Origin: Diadophis punctatus similis
Taxonomy: Eukaryota; Chordata; Lepidosauria; Squamata; Dipsadidae
NCBI GenBank assembly: GCA_023053685.1
Contig: JALIGW010000004.1
Coordinates: 81,277,898-81,341,897, forward strand
Direction: 5' to 3'
Length of the DNA stretch: 64,000 nucleotides
Position 1 is the stretch's first letter; every line of letters begins with the position of its first letter. A program made the position numbers and the translations under genes. The notes beneath the pieces are model-generated. The model worked only from the letters and a program-made list of their open reading frames with translations. It did no database searches and was not told the origin of the DNA. Shown piece by piece: positions 23,412-35,200 of the stretch.

Positions 23412-23880
23412 GGCGCCTCTGAGGTGGATCCTCCGCCGCCGCTGCTCCTGAGGAGGGAAGCCCCGTTAGCTCCGTCTCAACCGGGGACCGAAGGAAAATC
23501 CCCTCAGGCCGGGACAGACACCCGACTCCCCGGGTCAACGGCCCCCAACCCGGCCGGGAAGACGACGCGGATAGACCCGGAGGAGCCACCGGCGTCGCTC
23601 GGCAACTAGCCGCGCTTCTCCCGCGCCATACCGGGCCAGGGAAGCGTCACCCGGGACGCCTCCGCCGCGGCGCGTCCCAGGCTTTCCTGTCAGGCGGCCC
23701 GAGCAAAGTCCTACACGTTCGAGCTGTCGTTATAGGGCGGGAAAGCCGCGGCCTCCTTCGCTCCCTCAGGCCGGGAAGCCGCCGTCCAGTCTTCCAGCAG
23801 GCCCCCCTCAGGCCGGGGAGGGATTTTTTTTTTTACCTCAGGCTTCCCCCCCACCCCGAAGGGTGCTTCGGTTTAGGCCC
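23412..23880 (-). promoter_or_regulatory. BCAP29: BCAP29 CpG-island promoter
   Basis: Dense CpG with no TATA box lies directly upstream of the BCAP29 ATG on the minus strand. An E2F-like GGCGGGAAA lies at 23736-23744. The start site cannot be placed exactly. Confidence 0.7.
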
Positions 23881-24149
23881 GGCGAACGGGGATGGTTGGG
23901 TGGGCGTGTAACGCGTGAACTCGGCCCACGTGGCTGGGAAACTCGGGTGAGGGAAGGATACGAACCCCGCACGTGAATGCTAGGCTTTTTTGGGGGGGGG
24001 GGATGGTTGGCTGCAGCTCCCCTTGCAGACTCTTATAGAGGGGTGCTTTCACACGTGCAATGGGGATCTGAGGGAACCCAGTGGATTTCAACTCGGGGGG
24101 CGGGGCAGCTTTGTGGGGCATCCGTTTGCAAGGCTTGTTGCAGGCTTCC

Positions 24150-24400
24150 CTCCATGTAATAATAATATTTGGAAGGGACCTTGGAGGTCTTCTAGTCCAA
24201 CCCCCTGCCTAGGCAGGAAACCCTACACTACTTCAGACAAATGGTTATCCAATCTCTTCTTGAAAACTTCCAGTGTTGGAGCATTCACAACTTCTGGAGG
24301 CCAAGCTGTTCCACGGATTAATTGTTCTAACTGTCAGGAAATATCTGACGAGGTTGCCTTGAGGGCGTTAAATTGTGAGATTTTACACTTCTGTGGGAAG
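24150..24400 (-). mobile_element. CR1 LINE 3' fragment
   Basis: TTGGAAGGGACCTTGGAGGT, TCTTCTAGTCCAACCCCCTG and CCAGTGTTGGAGCATTCACA are the reverse complement of the 3' end of the CR1 copy at 49465-50130. An AATAAT microtail lies at 24158-24168. Confidence 0.85.
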
Positions 24401-24479
24401 CCCCCTCCTCCTCCTCCTCGAAGAATGAAATATTTTGGGGCATAATATTGTATTTCCCCTAAAGGAGAAATTGAGAAAC

Positions 24480-25200
24480 ATGTTCTTAGAGGTAGAAAGC
24501 AGTCCCCAGTCTTAATAGTCCATAGCAGGTGCCAGCACTTAAAGAGAGAAGGAGCTTATTGAAAGAAGAAGCCAACTATCAAGATGGCTCCATTCATAAG
24601 CAAAGCAAACACTGCCAGCGGAAGTCCATTCAAGACAGGATATTTCCAAACACCTTAAAGCAGGTGATCCCGAACCTGGGGGTGAGAGACGATATTCCAG
24701 GGGGTGAGAAAACCTGGGTTTAGAAGCTTCAAAATTATAGTGTATATGCATAATTATATGCATATAATTTATTTTTGTAAGGGGTGCGAGAATATATCAG
24801 AAGCGTTCTGGGGTGCGGGGTATAGAAAAGGTTGGGAACCCCTGCCTTACAGCAAAGTTTGACAGCTAACAAAAGCCGAGTAATAGGATTATAACAAGCA
24901 GCCCCTCACCCAAAATCCAGCACAGGACATAAGCCATCAGCAATAAAGCCCACCCCCCTCTTTAGAAACACAAAGCCTATATTACACAAATCCCAAACTT
25001 CAAAAAAACACAGAATCATATAAGAACCCTTTCTCTCACTCAGCTAGTTGTTCAGCTGACCCAGAACTGCATGCTGTCTTTTTGTGTGTGATTCTATTCA
25101 TCAATAAACTTTCTTTCCAATCAGCCTCCATGTTGTTTCCAGCGTCTTTCTACAAGCTTGGAACTGAACCAGACGGATTTTCCTTCCAAAGCTTCGAAAG
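24480..25200 (+). mobile_element. LTR-like sequence interrupted by a hAT element
   Basis: Sequence on both sides of the hAT insertion resembles an LTR: a pyrimidine-rich segment with CTTTCTCTCACTCAGC, then CATCAATAAACTTTCTTTCC (poly(A) signal) and CTTGGAACTGAACCAG. I could not identify matching target duplications, so the element class and edges are uncertain. Confidence 0.35.
24661..24844. mobile_element. hAT-type MITE with 8-bp duplication
   Basis: Ends CAGGTGATCCCGAACCTGGG and AGGTTGGGAACCCCTG are inverted. Flanks are CCTTAAAG (24653-24660) and CCTTACAG (24845-24852), one mismatch. Confidence 0.85.
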
Positions 25201-25960
25201 TTGGCTAGATCAAGCTAAGCAGCTTCAATCTAGAACTGAACTAGTTTGAGCAAAATGGGATCCCCCAAAGACATCCGTACATGGGTGGTGGGGAGAGCAT
25301 TTATACCAACTATTATAGAACGATTACATTTCAGAAAACCTACCAATTTTCAGTGATGTTGAAAAAAATACAGGGTCCCAACACTGTTGTAAGGATTACA
25401 TATGTATTATTTATGTATTCATCACAGTTGGTATGCTGAATAAATCTGTCCACACCGTTTGGAATATTGTTATTTTAAGGAGTGCCGACAATTGCTGAAT
25501 AACATCCCCCAAAAATCTGTGCTTTTTGTATTTAAAACTAGCTGAACTTGTCCACAAAATTAAGCTGGATCAGAGTTGGAAAACACCTGGAGGAGGAAAA
25601 TCTTGCTATGGAAACATGGATGTCTCCACAAAATCACCAGGAGTCAAGATCAACTTGCTTCTACCTTCAGGAGGCTGACAACGGCTTCATTATTTTTTTA
25701 AATTTTCCCCATTTCTATACCTGTTCTTATTTAATATTTCTGCTATCTTAATCAAATAGGAAATGCTAGATGGCTTGCGTACAAAGGAATAAATAGGGCA
25801 TTGTCATAATAAACAACAAATGACACGTTTTTGCAACCCTCTAGCAAAAGTCAAAATAAACATGTACTAATAGTTATTCCAATCATCAACAACTATTTGA
25901 TTTAAAGATATTTGTGCTATTGCTATCCAAAACATGATTGTTTTAAATTGATTTTATCTG
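25200..25960. other. Intergenic, nothing recognised
   Basis: AT-rich sequence between BCAP29 and DUS4L with no gene signals. Confidence 0.6.
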
Positions 25961-25984
25961 AGGGGTCCTTGGTGCTCTCTGAGC

Positions 25985-26055
25985 TTGCTTGTTTTCTTAC
26001 AGATGTTTCATTACCCAAACTAGGTAACATCGAAGTCAGCTAAATTATTATGACC
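25985..26055 (-). repeat. HH-1 repeat copy, core decayed
   Basis: On the minus strand the family sequence GTTACCTAGTTTGGGTAATG then AAACATCTG is present. The CTGATGA core reads CTTCGATG and the cleavage triplet ATC replaces GTC. Confidence 0.6.
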
Positions 26056-26542
26056 AATTTTCACTTACCCACTATTACTCCCCATACTATAGTTATTTAT
26101 AGCTTCTCTCTAGTTTTCCATCATCCATCCATTTTCCCTGGTATTTTTTTCTAGCATACTTATAGTTTATTTCCCTTAGTGGACTGGGATCACATACCCT
26201 GGTGTAGTCCAATTGGCAAAGATGAGGACTAGTAGCTTGAAATCTGAGCTGCTGAATGGGGAATATGTAGGGTGGCAACAACAACAGCAGAATTGTTCCC
26301 AAACTAGTAATTCTGGATTGGTGCAATTAAAACTAAACTATTTCTGGTGCACCTTTATTAATTATATCTCTCCATCCACAAGCTTTATTCAACCTGATGT
26401 TCCATATACACTAGTTGTAATTACTCCACCCAGAAACACATATAGAAAACTTAGGACCCCTGTCTTAAATTACAAATACAGGTAGTCCTCATCTTACGAC
26501 CATAATTGAGCCCCAAATTTCTGTTGCTAAACAAGACAGCTA

Positions 26543-27270
26543 ATAATTATGTGTCATGAACTAAGACAGTATAAATAATAACAAATGTCTACTTTTTCGC
26601 ACAGACCGGAACAAATTATGGGGATATATACAATTTTACAAGGTCTTAAAATATTAATCAAGTTGAACAAAAGAACCATTGTTGAAAAAGGAAAAATTGT
26701 TTTATTGTCATGATAATAGACTGAATATAATATAACAAGAGAAAAGAATAAGGAAAATATTGGAAGATATAAGGAAGATAATGATGTAAACAATAACTAT
26801 ATAGAATAAACATGTTTTTGTATCACTAGGCTATAAAAGGATAGTGTCGACGGGATGGTTTATTTATTTTATTTTGTGAGATTTATATACCGCCTCACAG
26901 TGCAAGCACTCTCTAAGCGGTTTACACCAGTAAGCAAAGTATATATTTACATTGCCCCCAACAATCTGGGTCCTCATTTTACCTACCTCGGAAGGATGGA
27001 AGGCTGAGTCAACCTTGAGCCGGTGAGATTTGAACCGCTGACCTGCGGATCAGTGTCAGCTAAAGTGGCCTGCAGTACCTGCCTCTAACCGCTGCGCCAC
27101 CTCGGCTCCCGACATGTATGTTCAATGGTTTCTATTTGGTTGACATGTATGTTCAATGTTTTCTATTTTCAAAGATATTAGATACTTTAGTGTATACATA
27201 TGTTTACACATGTTTGTATGTTTGTTTGTTTGTTTGTCTTTTTAACATAATTAATAAAGATTATAAAAAA
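26543..27270 (+). mobile_element. L1-type LINE 3' fragment with 10-bp target duplication
   Basis: It ends in AATAAAGATTATAAAAAAA. The perfect duplication AAGACAGCTA lies at 26533-26542 and 27271-27280. It contains a minus-oriented SINE-1 (26862-27111) and two copies of GACATGTATGTTCAATG flanking the SINE, which are the SINE's own target duplication. Confidence 0.85.
26862..27111 (-). mobile_element. SINE-1 (tRNA-derived)
   Basis: In reverse complement it reads box A TGGCGCAGCGGTTAGAGG and box B GGTTCAAATCTCACC, and it ends in the TATATAAATCTCACAAAA tail. GACATGTATGTTCAATGGTT follows at one edge. It is nested inside an L1 fragment. Confidence 0.85.
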
Positions 27271-27837
27271 AAGACAGCTAAGTGAGTTTTCCCCCATTTT
27301 ACGACCTTTCTTGCCACAGCTGTTAAGTGAACCACTGCAGTGTTTAAGTTAGTCCCATGATTGTTAAGTGAAATTGGCTTTGCGCACAGAAGGCTGCAAA
27401 AGATGATGCCATAACCCTGGGGCAGTGAAACTCTCATAAATACATGCCAGTTGCCAAGCATCTGAATTTTGATCCTGTGACTATGGAGCTGCTGCAATGG
27501 TGGTAAGCGTGAAAAACAGTCATAAGTCACTTTTTTCAGTGCCATAACTTCAAATGGCACGAAACAAATGGTTGTGAATCTGGGACTACCAGTACCTGTA
27601 CAACAGGATTATTCCAAGATTAAGAGGAGTGGCATACATGTGAAGCAATTTTGAACGGATGTAGGTTGATAAATACAATCTCATGCATGTTTGTTTAATA
27701 ACAAATCTCATGAACTTAACGTCTGACTTTTGCAAGTAGGGATAAAACTGCAGAACAAAGGCTACAGGATGGTCTTTGACCTGATGTTTCTTCAGAAAAC
27801 TACTATATTTCTTTAGAAATCTACTATATTCACTATA

Positions 27838-28095
27838 GCATGGAGATTCTCAGTCATCCAGGTCATGGTTGTCCCAAAGGTGCTTTTTTCAAGAGGCAAC
27901 TGGATTTTCTTGTTTTTTTTCTTTTGAAGACGTTTCGCTTCTCATCCAAGAAGCTTCTTGAGCTCTCTGATGAACTATTCAGAGCTGAAGAAGCTTCTTG
28001 GATGAGAAGCGAAATGTCTTCAAAGGAAAAACAAAGTCCAGTTGCCTCTTGAAAGAGCACCTTTGGGACTCTAGCATGATCAAAGATATTCAGCA
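27838..28095. mobile_element. HH-2 inverted pair
   Basis: The left half contains AGGTGCTTTTTTCAAGAGGC and GAAGACGTTTCGCTTCTC; the right half repeats them in reverse complement, so the element is a large palindrome. The plus core is CTGAAGA (27985-27991), stem II GCTTCT / AGAAGC, GAAA (28011-28014), TGTC. The minus core reads CTCAAGA, losing one required base. The outer edge GAGATTCTCAGTCATCCAGG is shared with the copy at 50.3-50.77 kb. Confidence 0.6.
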
Positions 28096-28249
28096 AGCTA
28101 TGATCATTCAAATATATACCAAAAGTACACTCCTTCCAAAGAACGGTTATTATCTGGAATGATTAGTAGGGAAAGTTTTTAATCAGTTCGTAGATATTAA
28201 TCTCTGCTGAAAGGAATGCAGGATACTGGAAGAGGAGGAGGAAAAATAA

Positions 28250-28700
28250 CAGGTATTCCTCAACTTCCTCCCAGAGTCCTCAGGGAGTTGGGCGGCATAG
28301 AAATCCATTAAATTAAATTAAATTAAACTTCCAACCATTTGTTTAGTGACCATTTGTAGTTACTACGGCACTGAAAAAAGTGACTTATGACTTTTTCACT
28401 TATATGACCATTGCATTACCCTATGGTCACATAATCAAAATTTGGATGTTGGCAACTGGCTCAGATTTATGACGGTTACAACGTCCTGGGGTCATGTGAT
28501 CACCTTTTGCGACCTTCTAACAAGCAAAGTCAACGGGGAAGCCAGATTCGCTTAACAACCGTGTTACTAACTTAACAACGGCAGTGATTCATTTAACGGC
28601 TGTGGCAAGAAAGATCCTAAAATGGGAGAAAAGTCACTTAACCACTGTCTTGTTTAGCAACATAAATTCTGGGCTCAATCGTACGTCGAGGACTATGTTT
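28250..28700 (-). mobile_element. MITE-A copy with a LINE/SINE tail fragment
   Basis: TAACAGGTATTCCTCAACTT at the left and TACGTCGAGGACTATG at the right. Near 28265-28325 it is interrupted by CAGGGAGTTGGGCGGCATAG and (AAATT)n, a tail found also at 34.25, 37.34 and 52.22 kb. Confidence 0.7.
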
Positions 28701-28829
28701 ATATGGGATTGTAATCAGCATCTTCGTATATTACAAGCCATGTCTATAGCTGCGCTCGGTCCAAACAGTTGGGATTAAGATTCACAGTTTGCACCTATCA
28801 AAAGGTTTGCTGATGGGGGCCGAATAAAC

Positions 28830-28993
28830 CTATGGACGGTTGCTGCTTTTATTCACAATTTGCTGATAAGAAAATGCTAACATCGTATAAATGCACATAC
28901 TGAAATCCTTGAGTAGAAAAAAACAATCGTAGGCATCCACAATTTTAAAATAAGTTTGGTCTTCTCACGATTAAATATACAGTATCTAGGAGG
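28830..28993 (-). other. DUS4L: Probable DUS4L 3' UTR
   Basis: A minus-strand AATAAA lies at 28848-28853, about 140 nt past the stop, which would give a short 3' UTR ending near 28830. Inferred from this signal only. Confidence 0.45.
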
Positions 28994-29244
28994 CTACTGA
29001 ACGCCATAATTATCTCTAAGGTAGTCCAAAACAGCAGACGTACTTGATAAAACATTAAAAATCTTCTTTTCTTGCTTCGATGTCACTCTCTCCAGCATGT
29101 ACATTAAATGATGATGGAAGCAGGTGAAAGGGGTACCCTGTTCGAGAGCAATGTCCACCCAATCCTGGACACATTGCAGGGGTGTCTCTTCATATCCTGC
29201 AAATAAAGCTGGATTGGCTAAAAGCCCTCTCGCAACCATGACAC
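28994..29244 (-). CDS. DUS4L: DUS4L terminal coding exon
   Basis: It encodes VMVARGLLANPALFAGYEET through VLDYLRDNYGVQ and a TAG stop at 28994-28996. Acceptor AATTGTAG. Confidence 0.97.
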
Positions 29245-32200
29245 CTACAATTGGAAAAGAAATATATTTTCAGAAAACCACAAAGGCGTATTTAATTTAC
29301 CTTAAAGCTGGACTGGATAATTTTTTTGGTATACCACTGATAGTGGCTACCGTTGTACTATTTTGAGGGTTAGATTAGAAGAAGAAAAGAAGAGGTGTGG
29401 ATGGAAAAAGACTGGGCCGTGTTTTTTTAATTCTTTCTTTCCTGAGTCTAAATCTTTCTCAACCTTGGCCGCTTGAAGATGGCAGACTTCAAATCCTCAA
29501 AATGCAAAAACTTTATACTGCCAACTTTGTGGCAGTATAAGTGGGGGCTCGAGAGATCACAAAAAAGCGAAAGGGTCGGCGAACATGGATTGCTCATCAA
29601 TCTCTCGAAGGCGGTGCACATCTCAAAGAGTTGGAGAAGTTGTGTGACTCACCTAAAGAGCATCATAATTTCTTATTTATTAAAAAGTTTCAAGATGCTC
29701 TTGAGCACACGGCGGAACTTTTCCTACTGGGAATATTTAAAGGACAATATAGCCAAAGCATCAAATATCAATCCTCCACATCACTACGGTGGCCAGAATT
29801 GTGTACGCACAAAACTGGAAGAATCCCAATATACCCATGGACAATATGATAATAATAAAAAAAATATACGACTGTGCTGAAATGGACAAACTAACGATTG
29901 AACTCAGAGGACAAAAAAATTCAGATTACTACGTCGTTTGGGAAAAATGGTACAACTGGACTAATAATAGAAACTTGAAGAAACAGTGTGGGACGAGGAC
30001 ACAGGATTAGAAAATATGATAAAATGATGTATAAATTGTATAAATATAGTAGCGATATATATAAATGGTGGCAGATCTGTCTATAAATATTGTGATATGT
30101 AAAATATGAAAATCAATAAAAATAAATAAATAAATAAATAAATAAAAAGTTTCAAGATGCTGGCTATTCACCGAATGTGAGATAGAGGAATTGATTAACG
30201 GTAATATTGAAGATACTAGAAGCAGAAAGGAAGCATTCTGGAAGATTAAGAAGATTAACAGAGGGAGATAGATTTGACTGAATTTCAGTCGAGTATAGAA
30301 ACTTAGAAGACCCATTTAACCCAGTGAAAAATATTTCTTAGAATACGAGCTTACACCATATAACAGGGGTCCCCAAACTTGGCAACTTTAAGACTTGTGG
30401 ACTTCAACTCCAAGAATTCTCCAGCCAGCATAGCTGGCTGGAGAATTCTGGGAGTTAAAGTCCACAAGTCTTAAAGTTGCCAAGTTTGAAGACCTCTGCT
30501 ATATAACATGAGCTCCTTGTATAGCTATTTAAAAGAGGCGAGTGTAGTAGTTCCTAACCTTAGCCATTTTAAGATGGGTGGACTCCAATTCCCAGAATAG
30601 CCTAGCCAGCATTGCTGGAAACGAACATCGGAGAGAAAAAACTCAGAAGGTTATTCTCACCATCAGCTCCTGTTCTTTGATGAATGGCCTCCACATCTTT
30701 CATGAATTTCACGTCACCGTTAGCTACCACCGGTATGGAGACGCTGTCTTTAATTGTCTTAATTGCATCATAGTGCACTGGCTGGTGTCTTTCTTCTACA
30801 CTTCTCCCGTGAACACTGATCCAGGATACGCCAGCGGATTCTGCTTTTTGGCAGAGGTCTACAGTTCTCTTTAAATCTTCATGGATCCTTCCGTTCCATG
30901 CAAGGGAGAAAAATGGTAACTCAGCAGGTGAAAATATTTTCTCAGCGTGAAAATATAGTAAAAAGAATTAAGAAGGGGAAGGGGAAGGAGAAACATATAC
31001 TGTAGATCAGTGTTTCCCAAAGTGTGGTACGCGTACCCCCAGGGGTACGGGAAGAGTTTGGTGGGGGTTCGCGTTGCACCGGAGTTTGGTGGGTATCACG
31101 TGGGAATATCCACTGCACCGTGCTTAGCTGTGCCCACAGAACAAGGAAAGAAATAGGCGTGTATCGCAGTTTTTACACGTGAACTCGGGCCATCGTACAT
31201 CGTATTGCAACTCATTATGGCGGGAACTTCTGCGCATCCTTTGCGCAGCTCGGGTTCGGCCATTTTTAAACTGCGGGAACATTAACACTTGAGCCGCTGA
31301 GCTGTTTAAACGCCGGAGAATTGCAGTGATCTAACGGTTAGACAGTCTTGTGAGGCGTGACACGGCGTGAATATACTGCACTTCGTTACAGAGACAACTT
31401 ACTTCTTTAATAGTTAGTTCCGGGCGCCTGTTATCGTGCTTTAGTAAGTTGCACTGATTTTGATTATTTTTATAAAATACAATTTTTATCCCTAACAGAG
31501 ATTATGGATCGCTGGTTGAAATCTGGAACTACTAAACCGAAAGAAAGTAATGATTGTAGTAGCAATCATTAGAAAAAATAAATATATTTTGATTTTTATT
31601 AAAGCATATGTTTTTTATGAGGGGTACTCAGCGTTACGAAAATTATAGAAGGGGTACACATATGTCAAAAGTTTGGGAAACACTGCTGTAGATACATGTA
31701 TGTACAGGTAATTCTATGCCACTGCCAGGAGTTCGATCCTGACCGGCTCAAGGTTGACTCAGCCTTCCATCCTTCCGCGGTCGGTAAAATGAGGACTCAG
31801 ATTGTTGGGGGCAATAAGCTGACATTTGTAAACCACTCAGAGAGGGCTGTGAAGCACTACAAAGTGGTATATAAGTCTAAGTGCTATTGCTATTGTGGCA
31901 TGATTCCTGAATAATACAAATGCCTTGATTTTTCACTAAATCATATGGTTACGAATTAAAGACAGCTTCTTAATTGATAATTTGCAATATCTTTTTATGT
32001 AGGCAATAAATAAAATACATTTTTTTCCTGCTGCCCACCACATCTATAAAGCAATTCACATATCTATATCTATAAAGGGCTTACCGTATCTTAATAGATA
32101 CTGAAAATGTGGGTTTTTCCACTTGATTTCTTACTGATCTCACCATCTCTTGTATCAGGTGCGGTTTGTTGATTAAGCAAGCACCATAGCCTTCTGCCAT

Positions 32201-35200
32201 GGCCCACCTGGAAGAAAACAATAGAGGACCCCCCTTTAAATACCTTCTGTGGCTATGGACCACCAAGATTTAAATCATAACATTTCTCCAAGCTTTTGCG
32301 GTCCGTAGACCACAGGTTGAGAACCGCTGGCCTACCACATTATACTAAAAAGACTACTTAATCAGACATATAAACAAAAAATATATTAAAAAGCTCCTAT
32401 TTCTTTGCAGCTTTATCTATTTTCAAATGTAAAGGAAGTGAATAACAGGGTACAGAAAATCAGTACAGCAGCAGTTGCCTTAAGAAATGATTCTCCATAC
32501 GGTCATTACACAGGTATGCAAGATATACTACAAAATGGAACGGAGCTTCTCATTTCATAGAACCGTGATGGCGAACCTATGCCACGCGTGCCGGAAGTGG
32601 CACGCAGAGCCATCTCTCCGGGTATGCGAGCCGTCGCCCGGGTTCCGGCATGGTCTTCATGTGCGCGGGAGTGCTGGAAACCGGAAGAGCAGCCGCCCAG
32701 TGTGCATGTGGCCGTTGGGAAGATGATATTCTGGTTTCCAGCGCATGCCACCTTCCAGTTTTTGGCATGCATGTGCGCGCGAAGACCAGCTGGCCAGTGT
32801 GCATGTGCGTGCCAGAAACCGGAAGATTATCTTCCCGGCACGCGCATGCACACTGAGAGGCTGCTCTTTTGGTTTCCGGCATGCGCAGCGCGCTCCCGTT
32901 TCAGCACTCGCTGCTGAAAAGGTTCGCCAACACTGTCATAGAAGAACCTATTTGCATTCACCTAAGCAGCTAAAGATTCTTCCCCTGGATTTTCTGCCCA
33001 AGAGTAAACATATTACGTTAGAGGCATTTTCAAAAGGACCTTTTAAACTCCTCATGCTGGCTGGGGAATTCTGGGAGTTGAAGTTTACACATCTACAAGT
33101 TAGCCAAGGTCAAGAAACACCTTTTTAGACACTGGTCAAATATATGGAAATGTATATATACATTTTAAATAAAGAATGTGTTTTATTCAAAATGCTCTGC
33201 ACTTTAAGAGCCGTGGTGGCGCAGTGGTTAGAATGCAGTATTGTAGGTTAATTCTGCCAACTGCCAGCAGTTCGATTCTCACCGGCTCAAGGTTGACTCA
33301 GCCTTCCATCCTTCTGAGGTCAATAAAATGAGGACCCAAATTGTTGGGGGCAAGAGGCTGACTCTGTAAACTGCTTAGAGGGGGCTGTAAAAGCACTATG
33401 AAGCGGTATATAAGTCTCAGTGCTGTTGCTATTATATTCAGTTGTATGTTCTGTTTATTTGAAACTTGTTGGGAGGATTTTCCTTGAAAAATAGAGAGAG
33501 AGAGAGAAAAAGAGAAAGAGAAGACGAGATAATTGTTTCCCTATTTTGTCTCAGGTCACTTACCTTTGTGGACAACCACAGTTTAAATCTACACCATCTG
33601 CAAATGGACAAACTAGGCCAGCTGCGTCTGCTAAAACTTGGGCTTCTTTAGCAGCAAACTGAACAATCAAAGGATGGTCACCTGTAAAAAAAATGAATTG
33701 TAATAAATAAATAAAAATAATCGCCGTTATTTAGGAAAGCAGGTGCATTCTAGAAACATCAATGAGAACCAGTTTGGTGTGTTGGCTAGCACTGAATTCC
33801 AGCAAGGGAGAACCTGGCTGAATGAAGCCAACAATGATTTTATTCAGTATGGATGGAATAAACCAGGATTTAATGTGAATCTGCAGTCCTATGTACTACG
33901 CTTTCTTTAATCTGTTGCCCTCCAAGTATCTTGAATCTGAAATTGTTCTTCCGTCTACTTTTAGTTGTTCACTTCAGCTGTTTAAAATTCAATGGGTATC
34001 TTTGACTAGAAACGACTTCCAGTCCCAGCAATTTTACAAGGTTCTTGGTATATGGAGATCCATATTTTGGGGGAACTTCTGGAGAATAACGTCTTACAAA
34101 TCTACTAAAAGAATAAGGCCTTGATCCAAGGATAATTTAACTTGAAAAAGTAGACCGAAGAACAATGTCAAACTTGGTGGGCAACAAACTGAAGATTTAC
34201 TTCCTAGGACTACAATCTGTTTATTTTATTTATTTATTTATTTAAATGGATTTATATGCCGCCCAACTCTCAGAGCAGAGGTGGATTCCTTCCGGTTCGG
34301 ACCGGTTCACCCGAACTAATAGCAACCCTCTGGTGACGTCACGATGATGTCACGGAACTGGTTCGGTCGGTGCCGGTCCATGGGCGCCGCCATCTTTTTT
34401 TGAATTTTTTGAATTTATTTTTTCTTCTGAGCATGCGCAGAAGCCGAGTTTCCGGATGCGTCGCCATCTTGTTTTTGGCTTATTTGGGGGGATTTTTTTT
34501 AGATTTTTTGGCACTGCGCGGCTACGCGGCGTGGGAGGAAGCAAACCGGCAGCGAGGAAAGTTAGAACCCACCCCTGATCCAGAGGTGATATTCACATAC
34601 TTTCTCTACCGGTTCACAAATGTGAGCGCGCGCGGCTTGCACGCATCCGCGCGGCTTTAAAACGTGCCTAAATAGGACAGCATAGTGCCTGGGCAGGCCC
34701 ACCCGCAGGTCGGCACTACCAGTTCGGCCAAACCGGTCCGAACCGGGGCTGAATACCACCTCTGCCTCTATCACATTAAACCTTGGTTTGTTCTATCATT
34801 CTTACTGAATAAATCAGTCTTGGCTTCATTCTAACAACATATCTGACCAAAACGAAACATATTATTTAATATCTCTGTGCAATGATTTTATCCTAATCAG
34901 AGTCTTCCTGAGCTATACATTAAATTTTGTGTAGGTTTCCAAAAGATATTTTGAGGACAACTACCTGAGCATTAAAAAAAGCATTTCAAAAGCTCCGGAG
35001 GGGTGAGAGAATGTATACGCAACTCACCTTGGTTTGTTGTAAATTCACTGTGCCTGGCTTTCAAAGATCTGACAAAATCAGCCGCAATGATCATTGGCGT
35101 GTAGCACAAATCGCAATCGTATTTCCTGACTAAAGTCCTGAAGGACAATCTACAAATATAAAAGCATTCGAGATAAGGACATGATTCATTTATCAAGAGT

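Larger units (their letters stand above)
26475..27600 (+). mobile_element. MITE-A copy split by an L1-type insertion
   Basis: The left part (26478-26542) and right part (27271-27598) are one MITE-A; the break falls in the GACAGCTAAGTGAG motif. The interruption at 26543-27270 is bounded by AAGACAGCTA on both sides. Confidence 0.85.

Noticed and set aside
23287..23589. 100-codon minus frame over BCAP29 exon 1
   Set aside because: A CpG-island shadow in the wrong frame. The real exon uses the frame starting MTFQWGVV.
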